This document shows positions 12,201 to 25,100 of a stretch of DNA of 64,000 bases, in pieces. The stretch comes from Yponomeuta sedellus (Eukaryota > Arthropoda > Insecta > Lepidoptera > Yponomeutidae), in assembly GCA_934045075.1 (NCBI GenBank), contig OW203749.1:5360804-5424803 (forward strand), in the 5' to 3' direction. Position 1 is the stretch's first letter; each line of letters starts with the position of its first letter. The notes under the pieces are model-generated. The model was not told where the DNA came from and did not search any database. It saw nothing but the letters and a program-made list of their open reading frames with translations. A program made the translations under genes and the position numbers.

Positions 12201-15200
12201 CTTGTCGTGAAGAACTTCAGACCAGACCCTGCGTGAATAAATCCTAAGAAACCTATTTAGAGGTTAAAAATTCCACCCATGCCGGGATTCGAACCCGCGA
12301 CCTTTGGCTATCCGTGCCAGCGCTCTTTCCAACTGAGCTAATGGGCGACTCACCGGCATCAGTGAAATTTTGAACCTCTTTACAATATTCTCTGTATTAC
12401 GTACGGGCAGCGACATCTGGCTGTAGTAATTTGGATCACTTGCATCGCCCATTGGCTCAGTTGGAAAGAGCGCTGGCACGGATAGCCAGAGGTCGCGGGT
12501 TCGAATCCCGGCATGGGTGGAATTTTTAGCCTGGAAATAGGTTTTTAAAATTGTCCTTAGCACAGGTTAGTGCATTAAAATTAATAAAATCCTAAGAAGT
12601 TGTCATCGTTTAACCTCCAAATCTAGAACCCTAGCCCGTAACAATATTTTTCTCTTTACCCTCAGGACAACCGCTTGGAAGAACTTCCACCGGAGCTTTT
12701 CACCTTACCTTCCCTGGTAACCCTGGACGTTTCCAACAACAAGCTGCGGACCCTCCCAGCGGCCATGTGGTCAGCGCCTAGGCTCAAGGAGCTCAACGCC
12801 TCTCTGAACCACCTGCGGGAGTTGCCGACTGGCCAGGTTAGTCCACTGTCGTCCACAGCCGGCCATCTAGTCCGCGCTTAAACTCAAAGAGCTCAACGCC
12901 TCTCTGAACGACCCGCGAGACTTGCCGACTGGCCAGCTTAGTCCACTGTCGTCCACGGCCGGCCACCTAGCCAGTGGTTAGGCTCGAAAAATTCAACGCC
13001 TAGATCAGCTATCTTAGAGAGCTCCCGACTGGGAAGGCTAGTCCACAGACGTCCAAGGCCGGCCATCTGGTCACCCCCAAGACTCAAAGAGCTCAACGCC
13101 TATTTCAGCTATTCTAGAGAGCTGCCGACTGGCCAGGTTAGTCCACTGGTGTCCAAAATTTGCCATATGGTCAGCCCCAAGGCTCAAAGATCGCAGCGTC
13201 TCCTTCAACTATCTTAGAGACCTGCCGACTAGCCAAGCCAGTCCACAGTCGTCCACTGGCGAGATAGGTATAATCCTTACCATCAGTGGTCGCTCTGGAC
13301 GTTTCCAACAACAAGCTGCGGACCCTCCCGGCGGCCATGTGGTCAGCGCCCAGGCTCAAGGAGCTCAACGCCTCTCTGAACCACCTGCGGGAGTTGCCGA
13401 CTGGCCAGGTTAGTCCACTGTTGCCCACAGCTGGCCATATTTTCAGCCCCAAGGCTCGAAGTTTACATCAGCCATCTTAGAGAGTGCCGACCGGCCAGGT
13501 TAATCCACAGTCGTCCACAATCTCAGATGTTTTCCTTTTTCCTCCACAGTTAGCGAGCGGTATTCCTACTATAACTCCGCAAATGTACATAACCTAGAAA
13601 ACAAAGGTATATGCCCGCACCGGGAATCGAAACTGGGCATCTCGCGTCCGAGTCCATTGTTCTACCCACTGCGCTGCCGCCGCTCTGAATGGAAATAAAT
13701 GAGTAAAATAAATAGGTACAATGTAATCGCCACTTTAGACACGTCGCCGTCGTCGTCAGGCTATACTAGTCCACTGCTGGACATAACCCTCCCCTAAAGA
13801 GCGCCACGTTGTGCTATCATCGGGGGTGATGCCCATAATCCCCACGCTGGGCATGCGGGTTGGGGATCGCAGTTCGGTGGAATTGTACTGCAGGGGGCGT
13901 TGTTGCCCACCCCCCCGGTTTGTGTCCCTTAGTCGCCTTTTACGACACCCGCGGGAAGAATTGGGTAAATTAAATTTAGACACGTAAGGTAACCAAAATG
14001 GTCGTTTATCTCAGCAGGTGCAAACTGATGGTGTGTCTTCCTCGCATCTGGTGTCTCCTTCTAACTCGGCATCGCAACTCAGTGCGTCTCCCTCTGCCGG
14101 AAGCGTCAACCAGTTCCACTTCAACCATTCGATGTCTGTAAGTTGTTAAATTAAGTGTGAAACCCAAGTGCCCATATTAAACTGAATCGTCGATATCAAC
14201 CCTTGTATGTCCCCACTGCTGGGGCTCTTCCTGCATCGCAGGAAGGTTAGGCCATACTCCACCACGGGGGCCAAGTTNNNNNNNNNNNNNNNNNNNNNNN
14301 NNNNNNNNNNNNNNNNNNNNNNNNNNNNNNNNNNNNNNNNNNNNNNNNNNNNNNNNNNNNNNNNNNNNNNNNNNNNNNNNNNNNNNNNNNNNNNNNNNNN
14401 NNNNNNNNNNNNNNNNNNNNNNNNNNNNNNNNNNNNNNNNNNNNNNNNNNNNNNNNNNNNNNNNNNNNNNNNNNNNNACAAAAAAAACCCAGGTCTTGGA
14501 TGTTTGCACGTTTGTGATGTCGTTGTTTCTGGTTCCCGCGATCCGAGTGTGAGGCCCGAGGCGATGTATGTGCCTGTATGTAACATAACATAACGACAAC
14601 ATTTACATACAGGCACATACATTGCTTCTGGCCCTGGGTCGAACCATCCCGGGTTCGACCCAGGGCCAGAAGACCCTCCTGCATGGTAGGCAGATTCAGC
14701 TTACCTGACTCCGCTCGGCCTCAATATATTTCACAACTAATTCACACGCATCCTGCCGCCGCTTGCCTGCCTCGCGCCGCGCTTACAGGGACTCTCAATG
14801 GCCTACAACTCGCTGCGGTGAGTGAAGGCCGACGTGAAATAACACAAAGTAAGTGTAAGTCGACGAATCTTAAACTTACTAACGTTCGTATTCGACTTCA
14901 ATATTACACTAATGAAGTCGAATACTTCAATATACTTATAATAGACTTCAATATACACTAATGCTGATAATCGAATGAAACCACTGATTAGTAACCACTA
15001 AACGTTTTCTTTATGATACTGGGTGCTGAATCCCGAATCGTTCCGATTCACAACGGAAGTGCCCGAGTCGACCAAATGTTCATATGGTTGAATTCCCGAG
15101 TCGGCCCGTGTTGCGACGGATTGTCACGAGTCGACGGTTAGTGGTAGCGGTTAGGCAGAGAATGTCACATGAAACACAGAATGTTAGCAACTAATTTGAA

Positions 15201-16115
15201 CTGTCATAGTCGATCAATTTCTTTAGTATCATTCATAATCGGTGATCTTTTTGCTTCTGCCTTACTTCATAAGATCCTTCGCTCGCCAACTTCTAATGGG
15301 CCCCGCGTTTACAGCGGCTCTCCATGGCCTACAACTCGCTACGGTAAGTGCAGCGGCAGCGACAGTGAGCTGTTCACACCACGACCATTGTACTGTAGTA
15401 CATACATACATACATACATACATACATACATACATACATACATACATACATACATACATACATACATACATACATACATACATACATACATACATACATA
15501 CATACATACATACATACATACATACATACATACATACATACATACATACATACATACATACATACATACATACATACATACATACATACATACATACATA
15601 CATACATACATACATACATACATACATACATGCATAACCTCACGCCTGTATTCCAGAGGGGTAGGCAGAGACCAGGGACTGCCACTTGCGGAGGTGGGAT
15701 GACGATCTGCGGAAAACTGCAGGCAGATGCTGGAAGCGGCAAGCTGAAGACAGGGCGCTATGGCGCTCATTAGTGGAGGGCTATGTCCAGCAGTGGACTA
15801 GTTTAGCCTGAATAAGAAAGAAAAGAAGAGAAATTTAGACACAAACTATTCGTATTGAGCCGTGTACTTTTTTCTCAGATCAATGTCGTATGTGACGTCG
15901 TACCCAACGAGCCTCCGGCAGCTGGATTTAAGCCACAACGAGATCACGTGCTGGCCTAGTCTGCCTCAGGTGAGCCAGGTTGAAAATCCTTATGAAGAAT
16001 CTCTATACAGTGCAGCGACTCAATTATGTAAATTTTACTCGTATATTTCTGCAAAAACGCAATGTCTACTACAGTTTGTCTTACAATTATATGGCTCAAT
16101 AGCATTGTCACGTGT

Positions 16116-16151
<36 letters not shown>

Positions 16152-19100
16152 AATGAATAATAATAAATCTTTATCTATATTGATAGTCTATATTTAAGCT
16201 GTTGTATGGACAACAGCTTAAATATAGACTAAGTAGGAGTGAACGGATGGCTGACAAGAAACTAAGTTGGTGAGTCTTCTGTCTCCCAAGCTAGAATGAT
16301 CTGTATTATGGGAGCCAGAAATCCTCTGTACAACAGCGGACGGCCTTTTAGCACTAAAATATAAGAAATGCAGTGACTTATGTACATAAAAAATAATACA
16401 GGAATAAGTGGGTGTGTTTGTTTTACGTAGGTGAATGATTGTGTGTGTTTGTGTATGTATGTGTGAGTGTGTGTATGCGTGTATGTTTATCTCATCAAAA
16501 GCATCTCAGTTTCATCGTAATCAAGGTTTAATAGGCTCTCTTTTTCTTTCAATATCAACTGACATGAGGTATTTACTATGTGTGATACATACGCCTCGTA
16601 TCTGTACCGCAGTGCTGTGTAAACATACCGCTTTCGCACACAAACGTATACGTGAAAACTTACACAGTGAAGGTGCTGGTCCCATTATTTATGTATGGTA
16701 GCGAGACTTGGATATAGCAGAAAAACATCATCATCTAAATAGGTTTTTAAATTTGTCCTTAGCACGGGTTAGTGCATTAAAAATAAAAATAGTGTAATCA
16801 TGTGGGTACAGTGATATCGTTCCGATGTTAAACCTAACTGCAAAGTAGGTAGTCGGGGCTGTAAGTGATGCAATTTGCTTAAGTCAGATGTCGCTGCCTG
16901 TCCGTAATACAAAGAATAGTGTAAAGAGGTTCGAAATTTCACTGATGCCGGTGAGTCGCCCATTGGCTCAATTGGTAGAGCGCTGGCACGGATAGCCAGA
17001 GGTTGCGGGTTCGAATCCCGGCATGGGTAAAATTTTTAGCCTCTAAATAGGCTTTTAAATTTGTCCTTAGCACGGGTTAGTGCATTTAAAATAAAAATAG
17101 TTTAATATATATAATATTATAATAACATCGAATTTTGTCTGGTGATGGATGATGACATTGAGTACGCGATCCTTGGCATAGCTCCTTGTGCTACTTTAAC
17201 GGCTACAGGGTTTGTAGACTTCGCGACAGAAAACGCGTGACTTGTGGTCATGCTACCCGTGATGGAGTTCACACTGGGCATGCCGAAAGATTTTTAAATC
17301 CTCTTCCATAATGTGGAGACACATTTGTCATTTACAAATAACCTATATTTCAGTAATAAACTAAAATTTAACGAAAAGTTTAAATTTTTCCAAAAACATT
17401 TTTAAAGTCTGCAGGAAAACAGCTCGCAGTGTCATGGCGACGAATCTGACGTCACGCCCAGGCAAAGATCTTAATCATCAGTATTCATAAAAAAAGTACG
17501 GGTGAAGCTGACCAATGTTAACCTAAGTGTGTGGTGTCGGCCTGGAGAATAGCACCAACCCAAATTCTTCCCGCGGGTGTCGTAAAAGGCGACTAAGGGA
17601 CACAAACCGGGAGTGGGCAGCAGAGCCCCCTGCAGTACAATGCCACCAATCTGCGATCCCCAACCCGCATGCCCAGCGTGGGGATTATGGGCATTACCCC
17701 CCAATGATGGCACAACCTTGTGCTATGGCACTCATTAGGGGAGGGCTAAATTCAGCAGTGGACTAATATAGCCTGAAGAAGAACCTAAGTGTGACGTCAG
17801 GCGGTTTTATGGGTGTTTCAGTCAAAATGGCTAAAAGAAGTATCTCTTATTTTATTGCAAATATTTTTTTTAAGGCTTCGATTATTTCATGCTGTCGTCA
17901 CACCTATTAATCTGCAGTAAACACACGCTGATGCAGAGTTCCTTTCCAGCTGGACAGCCTGGGATCGGTGGAGGGCGACCCTCTGGCCTGCTACTGCCCG
18001 GGGGCGCAGCCCCGCGGCCGCCCGCGCTCCGCTGGCGGACTGGGAGAGCAGTTATTGCGGGCCGCCTGCCCCGCGCGCCGCCACCTCACGCTCGAGGCTC
18101 TAAGGACGTTGGTGAGCCATTGTAGACCTTACAGCTCAGAGTACAAAGCGGGATATTCTGTGGGCTTCGCTCCGAATGACGCCATCTTACATTCCGAACG
18201 AGTGTGAATCTTAGAAGCGCTTAGGACGTTGGTGATCCGTGGTCGACCCTACACCTCAGTGCAGAATGCGGGTTAAGCTGTGGCCTCCTGCCTCGCGTGC
18301 CGCCATCTTACATTGCAAACGCACGACCCTTATATTTTAGGGAACAGCTCCGGATGTGTTAAGGGCGACTCTTTGACCTGCTAGAAAGCCCGCCCTCTAC
18401 CGGCGGTCTTGGTGAGCAATGATTGCGGGCCTCACTCTTGAGGCTCTAAGGACTGGTGAGCCATTGTTGATCCTGCAACTCAGATTACAAGGCGGGCTCT
18501 GCTATTGGCGTCGCTCCGAATGATGCCATCTTACATTCCGAACGAGTGTGAATCTTAGAAGCACTGAGGACGTTGGTGAGTCAATGTGGACCTTACAGCT
18601 CAGGGAACAAGGAGTATTGTCCATGCTATGCCTGTAAAAGCAGCTGTCCCGCGCGCCTCACTCTCGAAGCGCTGAGAACGTTGCTGAGTCTTTGTCGACC
18701 CCATAGTTCTGGGCACAAAGCAGGCTAAGCTGTGGCCGGCTGCTCTGAGTGCCGCCATCTTACATTGCAAAGGCACGACTCTTATAGCTTAGGGGACAGC
18801 TGCTGATCTGTGGAATGCGAGCAACTGTTACGGGCTGCTTGTACCGCGCGACGGAAACCCACTCTTAAGGCTCTAAGGACACCGGTGAGCCATTGTTGAA
18901 GCTGCAACTCAGATTACAAGGTGGGCTATGCTATGGCCTTGGCTCCGAATGATGCCATCTTACAATCCGGACGAGTTTGAATCTTAGAAGTACTGAGGAC
19001 GTTGATGAGTGAGTGTGAACCTTACAGCTCAGCGAAACAAATGATATTGTGTATGCGAGGCCTGGAGAAGCAGCTGTAAAAGGCCGCTTGCCCCGCGCGC

Positions 19101-22100
19101 TGGCACCTTACTCTCGGAGCGCTAAGGACTCTGGTAAGCCATTGTAGACCTTACAGCTCAGAGTACATGGCGGACTATGCTATTAGCTTCGCTGCGTACG
19201 ACGCCCTCTTACATTGCAAACGCACGACCCTTTGAGCTTAGGGAACAGCGTAGGATCGGTGATAGGCGCCCCTCTGGTCTGCTACTGCCCGCAGATTCCG
19301 CAGGGACTGACATGTAACTGTTACGGGCAGTAATGTCAATGACCTTGTACCGCGAAAATTTTAAACAGTGACATAGGTGGTCTGGAAGAAATTGCTTTTA
19401 GCAATAAGGCCGCCAATTGTACTTCGTATCTTTACATGTTTTATAATATGTGCTCTGGTGTACAAAAAAGAATATTCTTATCTTATCTTATCTTATGGAT
19501 TGAGAATCCTATTAGGTTATTCTAGTTATTATTGAACTATTCAACTTATTACACTATTTTTATTTTTAATGCACTAACCCGTGCTAAGGAACAAATTTAA
19601 AAACCTATTTAGAGGCTAAAAATTTCACCCATGCCGGGATTCGAACCCGCAACCTCTGGCTATCCGTACCAGCGCTCTCCTAACTGAGCCAATGGGCGAC
19701 TCACGGCATCAGTGAAATTTCGAACCTCTTTACAATATTCTCTGTATTACGTACAGGCAGCGACATCTGACTTAAGCAAATTGCATTACTTACAGCCCCG
19801 ACTACCTACTTTGCAGTTAGGTTTAACATCGGAACGATATCACTGTACCCACATGATTACACTGATTTCACTTCGAATTTGAATTCGATTTGATTTCGAA
19901 ATTTCACTGATGCCGTGAGTCGCCCATTGGCTCAATTGGTAGAGCGCTGGTACGGATAGCCAGAGGTTGCGGGTTCGAATCCCGGCATGGGTGAAATTTT
20001 TAGCCTCTAAATAGGTTTTTAAATCTATTCAACTTATTTTTTTACGATTTACCGTTGTGTAAATTATCGTAATTGAATGTCGACAGATCCTGTCCAATAA
20101 CATGCTCACGCGCATCCAGCTGACCACTGATGACGACGGATACATCTCGGAGAAGGCGCGCGATGACTCCAATAACGAGGAAGACGAATGGGTATTTATC
20201 ACTGTCTCATTTTATTTTAATAGTAGATTAGTAGCCAAGGGCTGTAAGGCATCAATTGCAGCCAAATATATTTAGTTCGCAGGTGCAATTGGTGCTTACA
20301 CCCGAGCTAACTATTCTGCTTTACATCTCGATTGTGAGGTAAGTAGAAAAAAAACCCGGCATTACAAGAATAAAACATTTTAAAGCAAAAGTTTTCTATT
20401 CCCGCCATTTTTCATTAAAAAGAATCAAGTAAAGAACTCTAATTTTTTTTTCAAGAACGAAATTGAGCCTCGCCGTTCGATATTTAAAATTGATGACTAT
20501 TATGCTCACACGAAGACAAGGCTGAGACAAGCCTGAATAGCAAAGCGACCTCTTTGGTCATTGGGCTGAATGCATGATGTCTATTGCCAGTATGATGGTT
20601 AGATGTACGCGAACTTTTTGAAAGAATGAAGTGTTTTCTTTTTTTTATTCCTTACCGCCCTAGGGGTTTTCTAGCTACATTATTACCCTAAAGCGCTAAT
20701 TAGTCACCTGCAAGCCCCATTTGGAGGTAATAAGAATCTACTTACCGAACATGAGAGATGTAAATGAAATTTAAATTAAAAAAAAAACTCTCATTCAAGA
20801 TTATTCTCATAATCACTCGGTTCGACTAGTCCACGAGCGCTTCGCGCGCTTGTGGTATGATTGGCTCGTGCACTAAAAAGTTACCAATCTCTGCGTCCCC
20901 AGAACACTGGCAACACCACCGGTCTCAAAGGGCGTCTGATGTTTCCACTATTGTCTATGCTGGATGTTTCCTGTAACTTACTCCGCAATGTGCCCGTTTC
21001 CATCCACGCGCTGACCAATCTGGCTGTCCTGAACATCAGCGGGAATAAAGGTGACTGGTCTCATTATCCGTACCTTATGGTAACTGCTATCAGCTCCTGT
21101 ACGTCCCCGCTGCTGGGGCACGGGTCTCTTCCTGCATCGCAGGAAGGTTAGGCCAACACGGTTGTGTGGCCAAGTCCGGGTTGGTGAAGGATTGTAAGAC
21201 AGTGGCGGGCCTTAGGCTGATATTCAGAAACACAGCGTTGAGCTACACTTAACGTGAACTAAGCTGAGCATCGGTTGGGCAATCTGAACAAAGACTCAAG
21301 AATTTTGTATTCACAGTCAATATCTCGACTCGAACTCAGCTAAGCCACAGCCCAAGCTAAACTTACTCGAGCGTGTAATCTGTGGTACAGTTTTTGACGT
21401 TGCCGGTTGCCAATTGCAAATTCAGGCCGATATAGATGAAATTGCTTTCAGCAACAAGGCCGCCATTTGTACCACTTTTTTTACTGTTGTTATAAAAACC
21501 TATTTAGAGACTAAAAATTCCACCCATGCCGGGACTCGAACCCGACCCGTGACCTTTGGCTATCCGTGCCAGCGCGCTCCCAACTGAGCTAATGGGCGAC
21601 TACCGGCATCCGTGAAATTTCGTACCTCTTTACAATACTCTCTGTGCTACGTGCAGGCAGCGACATCTGGCTGAAGTCATTTACATCATTTACAGCCCCG
21701 AGTACCTACTTTGCAGTTAGGTTTTACATCGGAATAATATCGCTGTACCCAAATAATTACATTCTTTTTAATGCACTAACCCGTGTTAAGGACAATTTTA
21801 AAAACCTGTTTAGAGGCTAAAAATTTCACCCATGCCGGGACTCGAACCCGCGACCTCTGGGTAACCGTGCCAGCGCGCTCCCAACTGAGCTAATGGACGA
21901 CTAGTGAAATTCGAACCTCTTTACAATACTCTCTGTATTACGTACAGGCGGAAGGTTTTTGTATTGCAAAGAGGCGAGCTGTTTTCCCACAGATTTAAAA
22001 TAATTTTTGAAAAATGCCTTTAGCCTTCGTTAAGCTTTTGTCTATTACTGTGATATAGTTTTTTTAGTTTTAAACAGTTAAAATTACTTTGATAAACTTT

Positions 22101-25100
22101 GATACTGTACGTAATACAGAGAATAGTGTAATGAGGTTCGAAATTTCACTGATGCCGGTGAGTCGCCCATTGGCTCAATTGGTAGAGCGCTGGCACGGAT
22201 GGCCGGATGTCGCGGTGCCGAATCCCGACATGGGTGGAGTTTTTAGCCTTTAAATAGGTTTTTAAAATTGTCCCTAGCACGGGTTAGTGCATTAAAAATA
22301 AAAATAGTATAACCACTCCGTTAGTTAATGCACCGCCCTCCCTCCCACTTTTTCATAGTTTTTTTTTTGTAAATAACAAATATTATGGCATAAGCACATT
22401 ATGGTAGAGCATTTAAAAATCTTTCGTCACGCCTATTATGTTCTGAACCTACCGCCTCCTTCCTCAGACATAACGGACCTGCCGCCCCAGATGGGGCTGC
22501 TCTCCCGCCTGTGGAACTTGAACACTGGCGGGTGCAACCTGCAGGAGCCGCTCCGCGGCATGCTGCAGTGCGGCAAGTTCCGCAGCATGGACGTGGTCGG
22601 CTACCTCAAGTCCGTGCTGCAGGAAGCGCGCCGCTACACCGCCATGCGGCTCATGCTCGTTGGCTTGCAGGTGACGTTTGCTGAAGAGATCTTGACCTGA
22701 GACGATCGTTGTACGGGATCAGGCGTTACTTTGCGGATATCCATAATGGCATTCGACACCAACCCTTGTATGTCCCCACTGCTGGGGCACGGGTTCCGCG
22801 GCACGGACGTGGTCGGCTACCTCAAGTCTGTGGGAGGAGGCGCGCCGCTACACCGCCATGCGGCTCATGCTCGTCGGCTTGCAGGTGACGTTTGCTGAAG
22901 AGATCTTGACCTGAGACGATCGTTGTACGGGATCAGGCGTTACTTTGCGGAAATCCATAATGGCATTCGACACCAACCCTTGTATGTCCCCACTGCTGGG
23001 GCACGGGTTCCGCGGCACGGACGTGGTCGGCTACCTCAAGTCTGTGGGAGGAGGCGCGCCGCTACACCGCCATGCGGCTCATGCTCGTCGGCTTGCAGGT
23101 GACGTTTGCAAGGGAAGTTCCCGCCGGGCAGATCGTATGCCCGGGGACGGCCGGTCCAAGTAAAATTATTTTGTTCAAAGTAGCGCAGAAACTGCGTCTT
23201 AATGAACGTTACAATTCAAATTAGGTGTCCATTTCAAAATCTAGATCATTTTGGAGAAAAAATGGACAAAGCACTCCAAACTTAGTCTTTTCAAAAGTCC
23301 TTAATTAACATAGTTTACATAATTATTATAAACATAGAACTCATACATTGTACTGGCTTTCATTCCAGACCTCATTGTCATCTAAATAATCCTTTATTTG
23401 ACAGATCCAATCGAATAACTTTACTACCGCGTTAATCGAGCATCGAGTAGTATGAGTAAGTTAACCGTTCGAACTGGCAAAACGCTGTCGCAGTACAACT
23501 CGCACTCGCATTTAGTCGTGCTTTGGCTGGTAAACGTGTTCACTTCTCAACGTAAACCATTACAACTCGCACTCAGCAATTTTAATTTCCATACTTGTCG
23601 CTAGGTGGCGCTTCCGCGATGCCATAGAAATTGGAGTTTACGTTAACGCGATCGAGTAGTTAAAAAACTCGCACTAAGCACTTTGACGAGATTTTGACCC
23701 GAGATGATCATTGAATGGAATCAAGTGTTACTTTGCGAAAATCCATAATAGCATTAAAATTTTGTGATATGATCAGCTGAGCCATCAGGTTTGGTTCGAG
23801 GCAAAATTTTGGGCAATCGACTAGGAAAAATAAACAATATTTGGGAGAAAAGCAAGGACTAAGAAATTACAAAGCCGTGTTGGATATCTACTAGTCAAGT
23901 AGTGAAACTGCCGGCAGAAGCTAGATGCTGCAAGCTAAATACAGGGCGCTACGCGCTCATTAGGGGAGGGTTACGTCCAGCAGTGGACTAATATAGCCTG
24001 AAGAAAAGAAGTCGAATAGTTAGATCTTCACATCAGTTTTTTTGCTCTTATGTGTTTTGACAGAGAAAAATAAAGATTACGAAATCGTAGATTCTCTAAA
24101 CTTTGCTGGAATCTTTTACACAGATAACATCGTATATGATATTCCTTAGACCTGTTTAATGTTTCGTGTGCAATAAAGGCACTGCGGTGTCTGAATGGTC
24201 CCTTCATCCATCTAGTGTGAGTGAAGATACCATTGGACGCTGTATAAATTATCTCATTACATAGATGCAGAGGCAATAAAGTGTAATTAGACGTAGTACA
24301 AAATAAACAACAAAGAAATTACAAAACGGTGCTGTTACCAGGATTTTAGCGTTATGTTGTATTTGTTGATATAAATCTATAAATATAACCCCCCTTCCGA
24401 AGCTTAAACTCTTACGAACACTATGTAGGCTTTGTAACTTGGTCCCATTTGCCTGTTACTTCGGTACTGTCGCGCTTAGTATGCTTAACAGGGGAAGAAA
24501 TAATAATGTGTTTTTAATGTGTTCTTCTTATTATTATTAATGTTATTAACATTTTCTGAAATAACATCAAATAATCACAATCAAATTTCCAAAAGTCACT
24601 TCCTTTCTTTTCCTGTGAATAAATTGTTGTAAATATTGTAAGTATCTCAGCTTATTATTTCTTCACCTGTTATTCATACCTAGCGCGACAGTACTGAACC
24701 TAAAACATAGTAAATCAAATCGCTGTTGTTTCAGGGTATCGGAAAGACCAGTTTGCTGGAGTGCTTGCGGCAAGAATCTGCAATCACTCACAGACGAAAA
24801 CCGACAGAGGTCAGTACGCCCATACTTATTCCATTAGCTAGTACATTCATCGCACCACAAAACTTCGGCACAACGCCTCAGGGCCACGGGAGGTGTTGAA
24901 AACTATAAACTATTTAGAACTACCTACTTATCTTGCTTTTACCTCATATGCTTACTTTTCTGACCGAGCAAATTATATAAGTGCATAATTAAATCACGGA
25001 AATTTCAAATATTTATGTCTTCCGTTACGCGCTTTTTTGTACTTAAAACCTGCCCCCACATTATGATTCTCAATCTACGTTTTTATCCCCGCAAGGCGGT

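Larger units (their letters stand above)
11505..12665 (+). repeat. Intron 8: LINE tail, LTR-like promoter, SINE-A inverted pair
   Basis: 11540-11660 has short 'GGGGTCAAATAG' repeats. 11660-11960 is a plus-strand LINE 3' end (compare 29640-29900). 11965-12645 looks like an LTR split by a SINE-A inverted pair at 12251-12587. Confidence 0.6.

Noticed and set aside
15262..15770. ORFs of 120-177 codons made of YIHT or MYVC repeats.
   Set aside because: Translations of the (CATA)n tract. The same applies at 29759-30226 and 36651-37055.
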